64,000 nucleotides of DNA from Thermohahella caldifontis (GTDB lineage: Bacteria; Pseudomonadota; Gammaproteobacteria; Pseudomonadales; Oleiphilaceae). Below are positions 46,490 through 55,653 of this stretch, piece by piece. Made by a program: the position numbers and the translations under genes. The notes below the pieces were generated by a model that saw only the letters and a list, made by a program, of their open reading frames with translations, had not been told where the DNA came from and did no database searches. The stretch covers positions 3,038,001-3,102,000 of the forward strand of contig NZ_CP154858.1 of assembly GCF_041153465.1 (NCBI RefSeq). The letters run 5' to 3'. Numbering within the stretch: position 1 is the stretch's first letter; every line of letters starts with the position of its first letter.

Positions 46490-47410
46490 ATGACCGAGCC
46501 CGTGTACCAGAGAAGGGGCGGACAGGTGATCTACTGCATCAACGACCACCTTGGCACGCCCATGCGCATGGTGGCGAAAAACGGTGCCACCGTCTGGCAG
46601 GCGGACTACCGGGCATTCGGTCAACTCACCGGCGAAACGGCCACCATCCCCAACCCGCTGCGCTTCCCGGGCCAGTACCACGATCCGGAAACCGGCCTGT
46701 ACCACAACGCCATGCGCGACTACGACCCGGAACTGGGCCGTTACCTGCAGCGCGATCCCATCGGCCTGGCCGGCGGGCTGAATGTGTATGGGTATGCGTA
46801 TCAGAATTCGGTGAATTTTTCTGATCCACTTGGACTATTTTCAATGGATCCGGTGTTTGGATTTGTTTATGACGTTACTGGTGGGTGGACGCCGGATCAG
46901 TCAACAGTAGATATGGTGGCTGGGTTTGGGGATGGGGTTTCTTTCGGTTTATCAAGTTACATAAGAGATTTGCATGATATATCAGGAGGAGTTGATAAAT
47001 GCTCGGGCGCATATGTATTTGGAAGTCGAATAGGAGAAACCATATCTGCTGTCAATGTGCCCTTAGGAAGGCTAGCATATGCTCTTGAGGCAAAGTCTCT
47101 TTATCGCTATAGACTGTTGCCTGCGCATGATATGGATATTGCGAAGCTTATGTTTGAAGGGCGTAACTCGTTAAAGTTAAAATACAGGAGCGTTTTAAGA
47201 TGGCCTATGGTATTGTTGTCGAAAATTCCTTTTAAACCTTTCAAGGGTTGGGGGCTTAAAAAATGGAGCGAAATTGGTGATAAATATAAAAATCGCTGGA
47301 GGGACATTCAGAACGCATCAACAAGAACGAATAATGCATATCATCTGGCAGCGGGTGGTTATGGGGTATATAGATTACGCTCTATCGGAGGCAGATGTAG
47401 TTGTGAATAG
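46490..47410 (+). CDS. RHS C-terminal fragment with toxin tip 2 (first copy)
   Basis: A 306-residue frame starting at ATG 46490. Residues 1-105 are the end of the RHS core, with the RYLQRDPIGLAGG motif and YQNSVNFSDPLG, where tips are usually cleaved. The variable tip (about 108-306) begins SMDPVFGFVYDVTGGW. It contains AGFGDGVSFGLSSYIR and KCSGAYVFGSRIGE, a module shared with tip 3, then a basic, hydrophobic end. I cannot assign an activity. It is cut off from its core by a one-base deletion 18 bases upstream and would need its own initiation. An identical copy is at 52380-53300. Confidence 0.75.
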   Translation: MTEPVYQRRGGQVIYCINDHLGTPMRMVAKNGATVWQADYRAFGQLTGETATIPNPLRFPGQYHDPETGLYHNAMRDYDPELGRYLQRDPIGLAGGLNVYGYAYQNSVNFSDPLGLFSMDPVFGFVYDVTGGWTPDQSTVDMVAGFGDGVSFGLSSYIRDLHDISGGVDKCSGAYVFGSRIGETISAVNVPLGRLAYALEAKSLYRYRLLPAHDMDIAKLMFEGRNSLKLKYRSVLRWPMVLLSKIPFKPFKGWGLKKWSEIGDKYKNRWRDIQNASTRTNNAYHLAAGGYGVYRLRSIGGRCSCE

Positions 47411-47930
47411 CATTTATATGGTTGATTATGATTCCTGTGGGCTTCTTTATAGGTTGAACCCTTGTGACGGTATGCTGCATTATTGTGGTTCGATTGATGA
47501 AAAGAGGAATAAAGGTGTGCCGACGGTTGGATTTGTTTCTCGGTTTTGGTGCCGCTATGCTGCTTTTTTTTACTATGATGGGGTATTGTGGTTTTCTGAT
47601 GATAGAGTTGCTTGTGATTGTGGTGATGGCCGGTTTAAAGTTGAACTGGAAGGTTTGCTTCTGAGACGCTTTAAGATATTTTATAATAAGGTTCTGGTGA
47701 GTGAATGTAGATATATTTACCCATTATTTTCTTCTCTATTGGGTGATCCATTTGAAAATCCGGAGCCAGACTTTTTTTCATATGTTTATGAGTGCTTTGT
47801 TTCATCGGAGGCCTATTCAAGAATGTGTACAAGCTATCAGAAAAGACTTCTGTCAGCTTCTGGCCCACGTTTTTTTCAGACGGGGGGCAGGCCACTGAAG
47901 CAGCTTGCGTTTGTAAATTGTAACTTGTGA
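47361..47930 (+). CDS. Putative immunity protein for tip 2 (first copy)
   Basis: About 190 residues from ATG 47361, overlapping the end of the toxin frame by 50 bases. GTG 47403, with GGAGG 10 bases upstream, is an equally good start. The protein is acidic and rich in aromatic residues and Cys (MVDYDSCGLLYRLNPCDGML; CRYAAFFYYDGVLWFSDDRV), with no transmembrane helix. Role inferred from position right after an RHS tip. I do not recognise the family. An identical copy lies at 53251-53820. Confidence 0.6.
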   Translation: MGYIDYALSEADVVVNSIYMVDYDSCGLLYRLNPCDGMLHYCGSIDEKRNKGVPTVGFVSRFWCRYAAFFYYDGVLWFSDDRVACDCGDGRFKVELEGLLLRRFKIFYNKVLVSECRYIYPLFSSLLGDPFENPEPDFFSYVYECFVSSEAYSRMCTSYQKRLLSASGPRFFQTGGRPLKQLAFVNCNL

Positions 47931-47948
47931 CGATAGTGTTCAAGATTC

Positions 47949-48067
47949 CGGAGGGCGGGGTTCTTAATATTCTGTGTCAGCCCTCCGAAATATTGGGTGT
48001 CATCCAGGCAAATCACGTCGACTGGCAAAAGCTAACGCCATAGCTGCTCTTTAATAATCAGGCTTAT
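47949..48067 (+). promoter_or_regulatory. RHS-leader element copy 2
   Basis: Hairpin I: CGGAGGGC (47949-47956) and GCCCTCCG (47980-47987), a perfect 8-bp stem around a loop ending AATATTCTGTGTCA. Hairpin II is as in copy 1 (TGGC / GCCA around AAAAGCTAAC). The BoxA-like TGCTCTTTAATAA is at 48045-48057. Cassette R3 follows. Confidence 0.7.
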
Positions 48068-48070
48068 TTT

Positions 48071-49720
48071 CTTGCGGAGCGGCCCAGCCGCGTCACCGAA
48101 TACACCTGGACCGCCCACGGCCAGCCGGACAGCCTCCGCATCGAAGGCGAGGGCACCCTCCTGTACGGTCCCTACCTCTGGAATCGCCCCCAGGCCCTGC
48201 AACTGCCCGGCGGCACCCGGATCGAATACCAGTACGACGGCCTGCAGCGGCTCACCGGCCTGAAGGTCACCGACCCCGCCAGCCAGCTGCTGCAACAGCT
48301 CACCTACGCCTGGGACGCCGACGACCTCATCCTGCAGAAGGGCGACACCGCCTACACCTACGACGCCCTGCACCGGCTCACCGAAGCCGTCACCGGTGAC
48401 AGCACCGACACCTACACCTACGATGGCGTCGGCAACCGCCTGAGCCACAACGACGACAGCGGCTGGACTTACAACGCCGCCCACCAGCTCACCGAACGGC
48501 CCGGCGTTAATTGCACCTACAACGCCAACGGCCACCTCATCCGGGCCCAGTACAGCAACGGCATCGAGCGCACCTACACCTACGACGCCAGCGAACGACT
48601 CATCCGTATCGAGGAAAATGGCCTGCTCAAGGCCGAATTCGGCTACGACCCCTTCGGCCGCCGCGTCTTCAAGCGCACCGCCTCAGGCACCACCTGGTAC
48701 CCTTACAGCGAACAGGGCTTGGCCGCCGAATACGATGACAGCGGCAGCCTGATAGCCGAATACCACTACACCCCCGGCCTGAGCTGGATGACCGCCCCCG
48801 TGTACCAGAGAAGGGGCGGACAGGTGGTCTACTACATCAACGACCACCTCGGCACCCCCATGCGGCTGGTGGCAAGAAACGGCGCCACCGTCTGGCAGGC
48901 CGACTACAGCGCCTTCGGACGGCTCACAAGCGAAACGGCCACCATACCCAACCCGCTGCGCTTCCCCGGCCAGTACCACGACCGGGAAACCGGCCTGTAC
49001 CACAACTACATGCGCGACTACGACCCGGCACTGGGCCGCTACCTGCAGCGTGATCCCATCGGCCTTGCCGGCGGGCTGAATGTGTATGGGTATGCGTATC
49101 AGAATCCGGTGAATTACTATGATCCTTATGGTTTGTGGTCATGGGGTGATCCGCTGCCACAATGGATGGTGGATGGAGCTGCTGGTTTTGGAGATACACT
49201 GTCCTTTGGTGTGACAGACTGGATCAGATCACAACTCAATATCAATGGCGTAGTTAACAAATGCTCGGGTGCTTACAGTGCAGGGGAGTGGGCAGGGATT
49301 GGCATAGGTTTGGCGTTTAGTGGGGGGACTTTAGGTCGTCATGCTCTGGCCAACGGATGGAAAAGTATAATAAGGGAGAAGCGTACTTTTCAAACAATTA
49401 GTAGAAGGTGGCACAGACGGTTTCCGAATGGCGGTATGATAAATCTAGATCATATGTTTATTTCAAGAAGAATAGCGAGTAGGCTCGGAATAAAGAACAT
49501 CAATATTGGATTAAACCTGGTTCCAATAAGCAAAAGGTTAAACCAAGTTTGGTTGAATCCAAATAATTTCTTCTGGACTAGAAAGCATAGGCTGTTTGGA
49601 AAGTTTGTTCCACAAAGTTTGCGCACACTGTTTCAATCGGGGACAGCTGGCTTATGGGGGGCGCGCCCACCGGGGTTGTACGTAAAGCTTCAGGAAAATG
49701 TGAGTGTGGATAAACTATGA
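48071..49720 (+). pseudogene. Orphan RHS cassette R3: core fragment plus toxin tip 3, no start codon
   Basis: One uninterrupted frame runs from the BoxA-like region to 49720, but its first usual initiation codon is TTG 48719, so about 220 codons of core have no start. The core carries YD repeats (TYTYDGVGNRLS and others) and ends RYLQRDPIGLAGG ... YQNPVNYYDPYG. Tip 3 begins LWSWGDPLPQWM and shares AGFGDTLSFGVTDWIR and KCSGAYSAGEWAG with tip 2. Its end (about 120 residues) is basic, with INLDHMFISRR and LNPNNFFWTRKH, which could be a nuclease, though that is a guess. It overlaps the next gene by four bases. Confidence 0.75.
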
Positions 49721-50268
49721 GAGAATTTTCTCAATCTAAATTACGCAGTGAGATTTTTGGTTTTTTCTGTTCTGCCCTTTTCTGGAGTGTGTTGGCTGGG
49801 GGAGCCTACGTTTTTGGGTTGGTATGGTTGGTTTATTTTTTGGGTATAATGGCAGCGATATTTGTGGCGAAGTTGTTGCTGTATTCGTTAGCCCTTTTCT
49901 TAGGGGAAGATAAAGGTTTTTCGCCTACAACCTTTTTTGAAAGGCTGAATGACTTGGATAGTGAAGAGGAGGTGGTGAATGTTTACTTGTTTGGAGGTGT
50001 GTTTAAGTTGATAAAGTCTAAGGGGCAAGATGTTGATGGCCTCTTAGATTCCTTTAATAATGGTGATATTGATTCAATTCTGTGTGAGATGAGAGGGAAA
50101 TTGTATGATGTTGTGAAAGGAACTAACCTGGAAGATGCTATTGGTGAAACAATTATTGAAGGGTTTGAGGTTGAGAGTGAGTCTTCATTGTTCGTCTATT
50201 TGTCGCCTCCTGTGGGTAGATATATATTGGCCAGATATGATGGTAAAGATTGGGATTTTATTTTCTGA
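49717..50268 (+). CDS. Putative membrane immunity protein for tip 3
   Basis: A 183-residue protein whose ATG overlaps the toxin stop (ATGA). Two hydrophobic helices lie near residues 13-60, and an acidic cytoplasmic part follows (about 65-183). Pairing is inferred from the overlap. I know no family for it. The AT-rich composition contrasts with the GC-rich core before it. Confidence 0.65.
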   Translation: MREFSQSKLRSEIFGFFCSALFWSVLAGGAYVFGLVWLVYFLGIMAAIFVAKLLLYSLALFLGEDKGFSPTTFFERLNDLDSEEEVVNVYLFGGVFKLIKSKGQDVDGLLDSFNNGDIDSILCEMRGKLYDVVKGTNLEDAIGETIIEGFEVESESSLFVYLSPPVGRYILARYDGKDWDFIF

Positions 50269-50293
50269 GTTGATGTCAAGATACCTTTTCGCC

Positions 50294-50392
50294 CGAAAAG
50301 GAAGAGGTTGGGGGGGTGTTAAATATTCTGTGTCAGACCTTTCGCGATCAGTAAAAGCTTATGTCAAGGTTGCTCTTTAACAATTAGGCTCT
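50294..50392 (+). promoter_or_regulatory. RHS-leader element copy 3 (diverged)
   Basis: CGAAAAGG (50294-50301) and CCTTTCG (50338-50344) can pair with one bulge around a loop ending AAATATTCTGTGTCA. The downstream BoxA-like site TGCTCTTTAACAA (50371-50383) is an exact match to the rRNA BoxA core. No RHS sequence follows; another element copy begins seven bases later, so a cassette between them may have been lost. Confidence 0.6.
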
Positions 50393-50398
50393 ACACCC

Positions 50399-50510
50399 GG
50401 GAGGGTGTTCAATATTCTGTGTCAGCCCTCCGAAATGTTGGGCTTCCTTCGGACAAATCGCGGCGACAGGCAATAGCTAACGCCTGTATTGCTCTTTAAA
50501 AATCAGGTTT
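50399..50510 (+). promoter_or_regulatory. RHS-leader element copy 4
   Basis: Hairpin I: GGAGGG (50400-50405) and CCCTCC (50426-50431) close TGTTCAATATTCTGTGTCAG. Hairpin II: ACAGGC (50466-50471) and GCCTGT (50482-50487) close AATAGCTAAC. The BoxA-like TGCTCTTTAAAAA is at 50490-50502. RHS core R4 starts at once after it. Confidence 0.7.
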
Positions 50511-52362
50511 CACACTCAGCCTGCCGGACGGCACCACCACCCAGTACACCTACGAAGGCCCGGTCACCCGCATCACCCGCAGCGGTCCCGGCATCGTCAC
50601 CGGCACCGAAATTGTGGAAGAGGATGCCTGGGGCAACGTCATCCGTCATGTGGATGCGCTCGGCAACGTCACCACCTACACCTATGATGACTTCGGCAAC
50701 CGCAAGACCGAAGTCACCCCCGAAGGCCACGAATGGTCCTGGACCTGGGATGCCGCCGGCAACCTGCTGACCGAAACCAATCCGCTCGGCGAGACCACTC
50801 GCTATGACTGGGACGCCGTCGGCCAGCTGATCAAGGTTACCGACCCTGAAGGCGTCGTCTGGCAATACACTTACAATGCCCTCGGCAACACGACGCGCAT
50901 CGATCTGGACAACCTCGCCCGGCCCCTGCGCCTGACCGACCCGGCCGGCAACCTCATCACCTGGACCTGGGATGCCAACTTCCTCAAGGGCATGGACTAT
51001 CCCACCTACCGGCAGCAGTACCGCTACAACACCCGGCACCAGCTCTGGCAGCGTGTGGACGAATGGGACGGCCAGAGCCGCAGCACCGTCTATCAGCGCA
51101 ATGCCGAAGGCGACCTCACCGCCATGACCGACCCCGGCGGTCATACCACCACCTACACCCCCGATGCCCTCGGCCGCGCCGCTGAAATCCGTGACGCCCT
51201 CGGCGGCCTCACCCGCATCGACCAGCGGGCCGACGGCCAGCCCAGCGAAGTCACCGACCCGGAAGGGCACACCACCCGCTATGAATACGATGCCCGCGGC
51301 CTGCTCATCCGCGAGATCAGCGCTGCCGGCACCGATGAAGAACGCATCCGCCGCTACGACTACGACGCCGACGGTCGCCTCACCACCGTCCACCTGCCGG
51401 ACGGCGGGCGCAAGGTCTACACCTGGAATGCCGCCGACCGGCTCATCCGGGCCGACTACTACGCCCCCGGCGCCGACGCCCCCGCCATCACCCACACCTG
51501 GGACTACGACAAGGCCGGTCGTCTCACCGGCTGGAGCGCCCCCGGCCTCAGCGGCACCTACACCTACAACACTCTCGGCCAGCGCACCGAAGCCACCACC
51601 CATTACGGTGCCTTCAGCAAGACCCTGAAATACGCTTACGACCCCGCCGGCCGCCCGCTGCGCTACACCAGCGCCGAGAACCGCGTTACCGAATACACCT
51701 GGACCGCCCACGGCCAGCCGGACAGTATCCGCATCGAAGGTGAGGGCACCGTCCTGTACGGCCCGTACCTCTGGAACCGGCCCCAGGCCCTGCAACTGCC
51801 CGGCGGCACCCGGATCGAATACCAGTACGACGGCCTGCAGCGGCTCACCGGTCTCAAGGTCACCGACCCCGTCAGCCAGCTGCTGCAACAGCTCACCTAT
51901 GCCTGGGACGTCAACGACCTCATCCTGCAAAAGGGCGACACCACCTACACCTATGACGCCCTGTACCGGCTCACCGAAGCCGTCACCGGTGACAGCACCG
52001 ACACCTACACCTACGACGGCGTCGGCAACCGCCTCAGCCACAACGACGACAGCGGCTGGACCTACAACGCCGCCCACCAGCTCACCGAACGGCCCGGCGT
52101 CAATTACACCTACAACGCCAACGGCCACCTTATCCGGGCACAGTACAGCAACGGCATCGAACGCACCTACACCTACGATGCCAGCGAACGACTCATCCGC
52201 ATCGAGGAAAACGGCCTCACCAGGGCCGAGTTCGGCTACGACCCCTTCGGCCGCAGAGCGTTCAAGCGCACTGCCTCAGGCACCACCTGGTACCTGTACA
52301 GCGAACAGGGCCTGGCCGCCGAATACGACGACAGCGGCAACCTGATTGCCGAATACCACTAA
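50500..52362 (+). pseudogene. Long orphan RHS core R4, no start codon, truncated by frameshift
   Basis: An open frame of about 620 codons with dense YD repeats (TYTYDDFGNRKTE, WQYTYNALGNTTRID, YEYDARGLLIREIS and so on). It starts right after the BoxA-like site (TAA at 50497-50499) and has no ATG; GTG 50614 is the first initiation-like codon. The N-terminal RHS region (PAAR or signal domains) is missing. The frame stops at TAA 52360-52362, because one C is missing relative to copies R3 and R5 (CACTA-ACCC versus CACTACACCC). The tip 2 frame resumes at 52380. Confidence 0.85.
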
Positions 52363-52379
52363 CCCCCGGCCAGAGCTGG

Positions 52380-53300
52380 ATGACCGAGCCCGTGTACCAG
52401 AGAAGGGGCGGACAGGTGATCTACTGCATCAACGACCACCTTGGCACGCCCATGCGCATGGTGGCGAAAAACGGTGCCACCGTCTGGCAGGCGGACTACC
52501 GGGCATTCGGTCAACTCACCGGCGAAACGGCCACCATCCCCAACCCGCTGCGCTTCCCGGGCCAGTACCACGATCCGGAAACCGGCCTGTACCACAACGC
52601 CATGCGCGACTACGACCCGGAACTGGGCCGTTACCTGCAGCGCGATCCCATCGGCCTGGCCGGCGGGCTGAATGTGTATGGGTATGCGTATCAGAATTCG
52701 GTGAATTTTTCTGATCCACTTGGACTATTTTCAATGGATCCGGTGTTTGGATTTGTTTATGACGTTACTGGTGGGTGGACGCCGGATCAGTCAACAGTAG
52801 ATATGGTGGCTGGGTTTGGGGATGGGGTTTCTTTCGGTTTATCAAGTTACATAAGAGATTTGCATGATATATCAGGAGGAGTTGATAAATGCTCGGGCGC
52901 ATATGTATTTGGAAGTCGAATAGGAGAAACCATATCTGCTGTCAATGTGCCCTTAGGAAGGCTAGCATATGCTCTTGAGGCAAAGTCTCTTTATCGCTAT
53001 AGACTGTTGCCTGCGCATGATATGGATATTGCGAAGCTTATGTTTGAAGGGCGTAACTCGTTAAAGTTAAAATACAGGAGCGTTTTAAGATGGCCTATGG
53101 TATTGTTGTCGAAAATTCCTTTTAAACCTTTCAAGGGTTGGGGGCTTAAAAAATGGAGCGAAATTGGTGATAAATATAAAAATCGCTGGAGGGACATTCA
53201 GAACGCATCAACAAGAACGAATAATGCATATCATCTGGCAGCGGGTGGTTATGGGGTATATAGATTACGCTCTATCGGAGGCAGATGTAGTTGTGAATAG
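52380..53300 (+). CDS. RHS C-terminal fragment with toxin tip 2 (second copy)
   Basis: The 306-residue product is identical to that at 46490-47410. Here it follows the long core R4, but still out of frame because of the same one-base deletion. The deletion therefore predates the duplication or was spread by gene conversion. Restoring one base at 52360 would fuse it to about 620 codons of core. Confidence 0.75.
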   Translation: MTEPVYQRRGGQVIYCINDHLGTPMRMVAKNGATVWQADYRAFGQLTGETATIPNPLRFPGQYHDPETGLYHNAMRDYDPELGRYLQRDPIGLAGGLNVYGYAYQNSVNFSDPLGLFSMDPVFGFVYDVTGGWTPDQSTVDMVAGFGDGVSFGLSSYIRDLHDISGGVDKCSGAYVFGSRIGETISAVNVPLGRLAYALEAKSLYRYRLLPAHDMDIAKLMFEGRNSLKLKYRSVLRWPMVLLSKIPFKPFKGWGLKKWSEIGDKYKNRWRDIQNASTRTNNAYHLAAGGYGVYRLRSIGGRCSCE

Positions 53301-53820
53301 CATTTATATGGTTGATTATGATTCCTGTGGGCTTCTTTATAGGTTGAACCCTTGTGACGGTATGCTGCATTATTGTGGTTCGATTGATGAAAAGAGGAAT
53401 AAAGGTGTGCCGACGGTTGGATTTGTTTCTCGGTTTTGGTGCCGCTATGCTGCTTTTTTTTACTATGATGGGGTATTGTGGTTTTCTGATGATAGAGTTG
53501 CTTGTGATTGTGGTGATGGCCGGTTTAAAGTTGAACTGGAAGGTTTGCTTCTGAGACGCTTTAAGATATTTTATAATAAGGTTCTGGTGAGTGAATGTAG
53601 ATATATTTACCCATTATTTTCTTCTCTATTGGGTGATCCATTTGAAAATCCGGAGCCAGACTTTTTTTCATATGTTTATGAGTGCTTTGTTTCATCGGAG
53701 GCCTATTCAAGAATGTGTACAAGCTATCAGAAAAGACTTCTGTCAGCTTCTGGCCCACGTTTTTTTCAGACGGGGGGCAGGCCACTGAAGCAGCTTGCGT
53801 TTGTAAATTGTAACTTGTGA
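53251..53820 (+). CDS. Putative immunity protein for tip 2 (second copy)
   Basis: Identical in sequence to the product of 47361-47930, including the two alternative starts (ATG 53251 or GTG 53293). Two copies of the immunity gene for one tip could give higher protection or simply reflect the duplication. Confidence 0.6.
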   Translation: MGYIDYALSEADVVVNSIYMVDYDSCGLLYRLNPCDGMLHYCGSIDEKRNKGVPTVGFVSRFWCRYAAFFYYDGVLWFSDDRVACDCGDGRFKVELEGLLLRRFKIFYNKVLVSECRYIYPLFSSLLGDPFENPEPDFFSYVYECFVSSEAYSRMCTSYQKRLLSASGPRFFQTGGRPLKQLAFVNCNL

Positions 53821-53838
53821 CGATAGTGTTCAAGATTC

Positions 53839-53957
53839 CGGAGGGCGGGGTTCTTAATATTCTGTGTCAGCCCTCCGAAATATTGGGTGTCATCCAGGCA
53901 AATCACGTCGACTGGCAAAAGCTAACGCCATAGCTGCTCTTTAATAATCAGGCTTAT
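53839..53957 (+). promoter_or_regulatory. RHS-leader element copy 5
   Basis: Identical to copy 2 as part of the duplication: hairpin I at 53839-53846 / 53870-53877 and the BoxA-like TGCTCTTTAATAA at 53935-53947. It precedes cassette R5. Confidence 0.7.
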
Positions 53958-53960
53958 TTT

Positions 53961-55646
53961 CTTGCGGAGCGGCCCAGCCGCGTCACCGAATACACCTGGA
54001 CCGCCCACGGCCAGCCGGACAGCCTCCGCATCGAAGGCGAGGGCACCCTCCTGTACGGTCCCTACCTCTGGAATCGCCCCCAGGCCCTGCAACTGCCCGG
54101 CGGCACCCGGATCGAATACCAGTACGACGGCCTGCAGCGGCTCACCGGCCTGAAGGTCACCGACCCCGCCAGCCAGCTGCTGCAACAGCTCACCTACGCC
54201 TGGGACGCCGACGACCTCATCCTGCAGAAGGGCGACACCGCCTACACCTACGACGCCCTGCACCGGCTCACCGAAGCCGTCACCGGTGACAGCACCGACA
54301 CCTACACCTACGATGGCGTCGGCAACCGCCTGAGCCACAACGACGACAGCGGCTGGACTTACAACGCCGCCCACCAGCTCACCGAACGGCCCGGCGTTAA
54401 TTGCACCTACAACGCCAACGGCCACCTCATCCGGGCCCAGTACAGCAACGGCATCGAGCGCACCTACACCTACGACGCCAGCGAACGACTCATCCGTATC
54501 GAGGAAAATGGCCTGCTCAAGGCCGAATTCGGCTACGACCCCTTCGGCCGCCGCGTCTTCAAGCGCACCGCCTCAGGCACCACCTGGTACCCTTACAGCG
54601 AACAGGGCTTGGCCGCCGAATACGATGACAGCGGCAGCCTGATAGCCGAATACCACTACACCCCCGGCCTGAGCTGGATGACCGCCCCCGTGTACCAGAG
54701 AAGGGGCGGACAGGTGGTCTACTACATCAACGACCACCTCGGCACCCCCATCCGCATGGTCGCGAAAAACGGCGCCATCGTCTGGCAGGCGGACTACAGC
54801 GCCTTCGGCCAACTCAAAAGCGAAACGGCCACCATCCCCAACCCGCTGCGCTTCCCGGGCCAGTACCACGACCCGGAAACCGGCCTGTACCACAACACCA
54901 TGCGCGACTACGACCCGGAACTGGGCCGTTACCTGCAGCGCGATCCCATCGGCCTGGCCGGCGGGCTGAATGTGTATGGGTATGCATATCAGAATCCGCT
55001 CGCGTACTTTGACCCTACGGGCGAAGTCGTGCCAGCTGTTGCGATGGATTATGCACGCTGTCTGGGTGGGTGCCTGGGCGGTGTTGCTGCGGGTTACGTT
55101 CTTGAAAAGCTGCTCATGGGGTGCGACGCAGACGGACTGATCGGAGCCTTGGGTGGTGCTGCTGCAGGTTGTGCGCTGGGGGGTCTGAATCCGCTGAAGT
55201 GGTTCAAGGGGCCAAAGGGGCCGAAGCTGGATCGGAAGGACAATCCGCTTGGGCGGCTGGAGCCAACGACTGGAAAACTGGTTCCTGATCGTGTTACAAA
55301 GACTGCAGCGGATTTACCGTTTGATCCACGTGGTACTGCAGGAACAGCGAAAGCATGGACGTCAATAAAAGGCAGATTGAAAGCAGCAGAACTACCAACT
55401 ACCGGTAAAATTAGATTTGTACCGCGTAAAGGGTACGATCCGGCTAACCCTTTGGCTAGAGGTCCCAACAACGGTTATTTGGACCGATTTGGTAACGAGT
55501 GGACGAAAGGCCCGTCGAGAACACAAGGTCAAACTTTTGAATGGGATGTTCAACTTTCGAAAACAGGAAAATCTAAACTGGGTTGGGTAACGCGCGATGG
55601 TAGTCATGCAAATGTTTCTCTTGATGGTCGGATTACTCGTAAATAG
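53961..55646 (+). pseudogene. Orphan RHS cassette R5 with a polymorphic toxin type 17-like tip, no start codon
   Basis: Uninterrupted frame like R3, with the first initiation-like codon at TTG 54609. The core ends RYLQRDPIGLAGG ... YQNPLAYFDPTG. The tip has a Gly/Ala/Cys-rich linker (CLGGCLGGVAAGYVLEKLL ...) and a C-terminal domain with GPNNGYLDRFGNEW, KGPSRTQGQTFEWDVQLS and WVTRDGSHANVSLDG. I recognise these as the polymorphic toxin type 17 (Ntox17) domain, predicted to act on RNA. Domain naming is from memory. The adjacent gene encodes an Imm31-like protein. Confidence 0.75.
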
Positions 55647-55653
55647 GTTTACG

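Larger units (their letters stand above)
46411..48861. repeat. 2451-bp direct repeat, first copy
   Basis: Line-by-line reading shows this block identical to 52301-54751, offset 5890. It holds the end of an RHS core with its frameshift, tip 2, immunity 2, a leader element, and the beginning of cassette R3. Before 46411 and after 48861 the two copies differ by several substitutions. Confidence 0.9.
52301..54751. repeat. 2451-bp direct repeat, second copy
   Basis: Appears identical to 46411-48861. The second copy joins the long core R4 on the left and cassette R5, which carries a different tip, on the right. Confidence 0.9.

Noticed and set aside
50371..50383. Fragment of a real rRNA operon
   Set aside because: Only the BoxA-like bases match; no 16S, 23S or tRNA sequence follows any of the copies.
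45658..50510. Integron attC sites in the RHS spacers, suggested by hairpins and GCTAAC
   Set aside because: The GCTAAC loop does not fit the RYYYAAC / GTTRRRY pairing of attC, no integrase is present, and the cassettes are directly repeated RHS cores rather than promoterless single genes.
50503..52128. 541-codon minus-strand frame rich in Gly and Val opposite RHS core R4
   Set aside because: It is the complement of the YD-repeat coding pattern; similar antisense frames occur opposite every RHS core copy.
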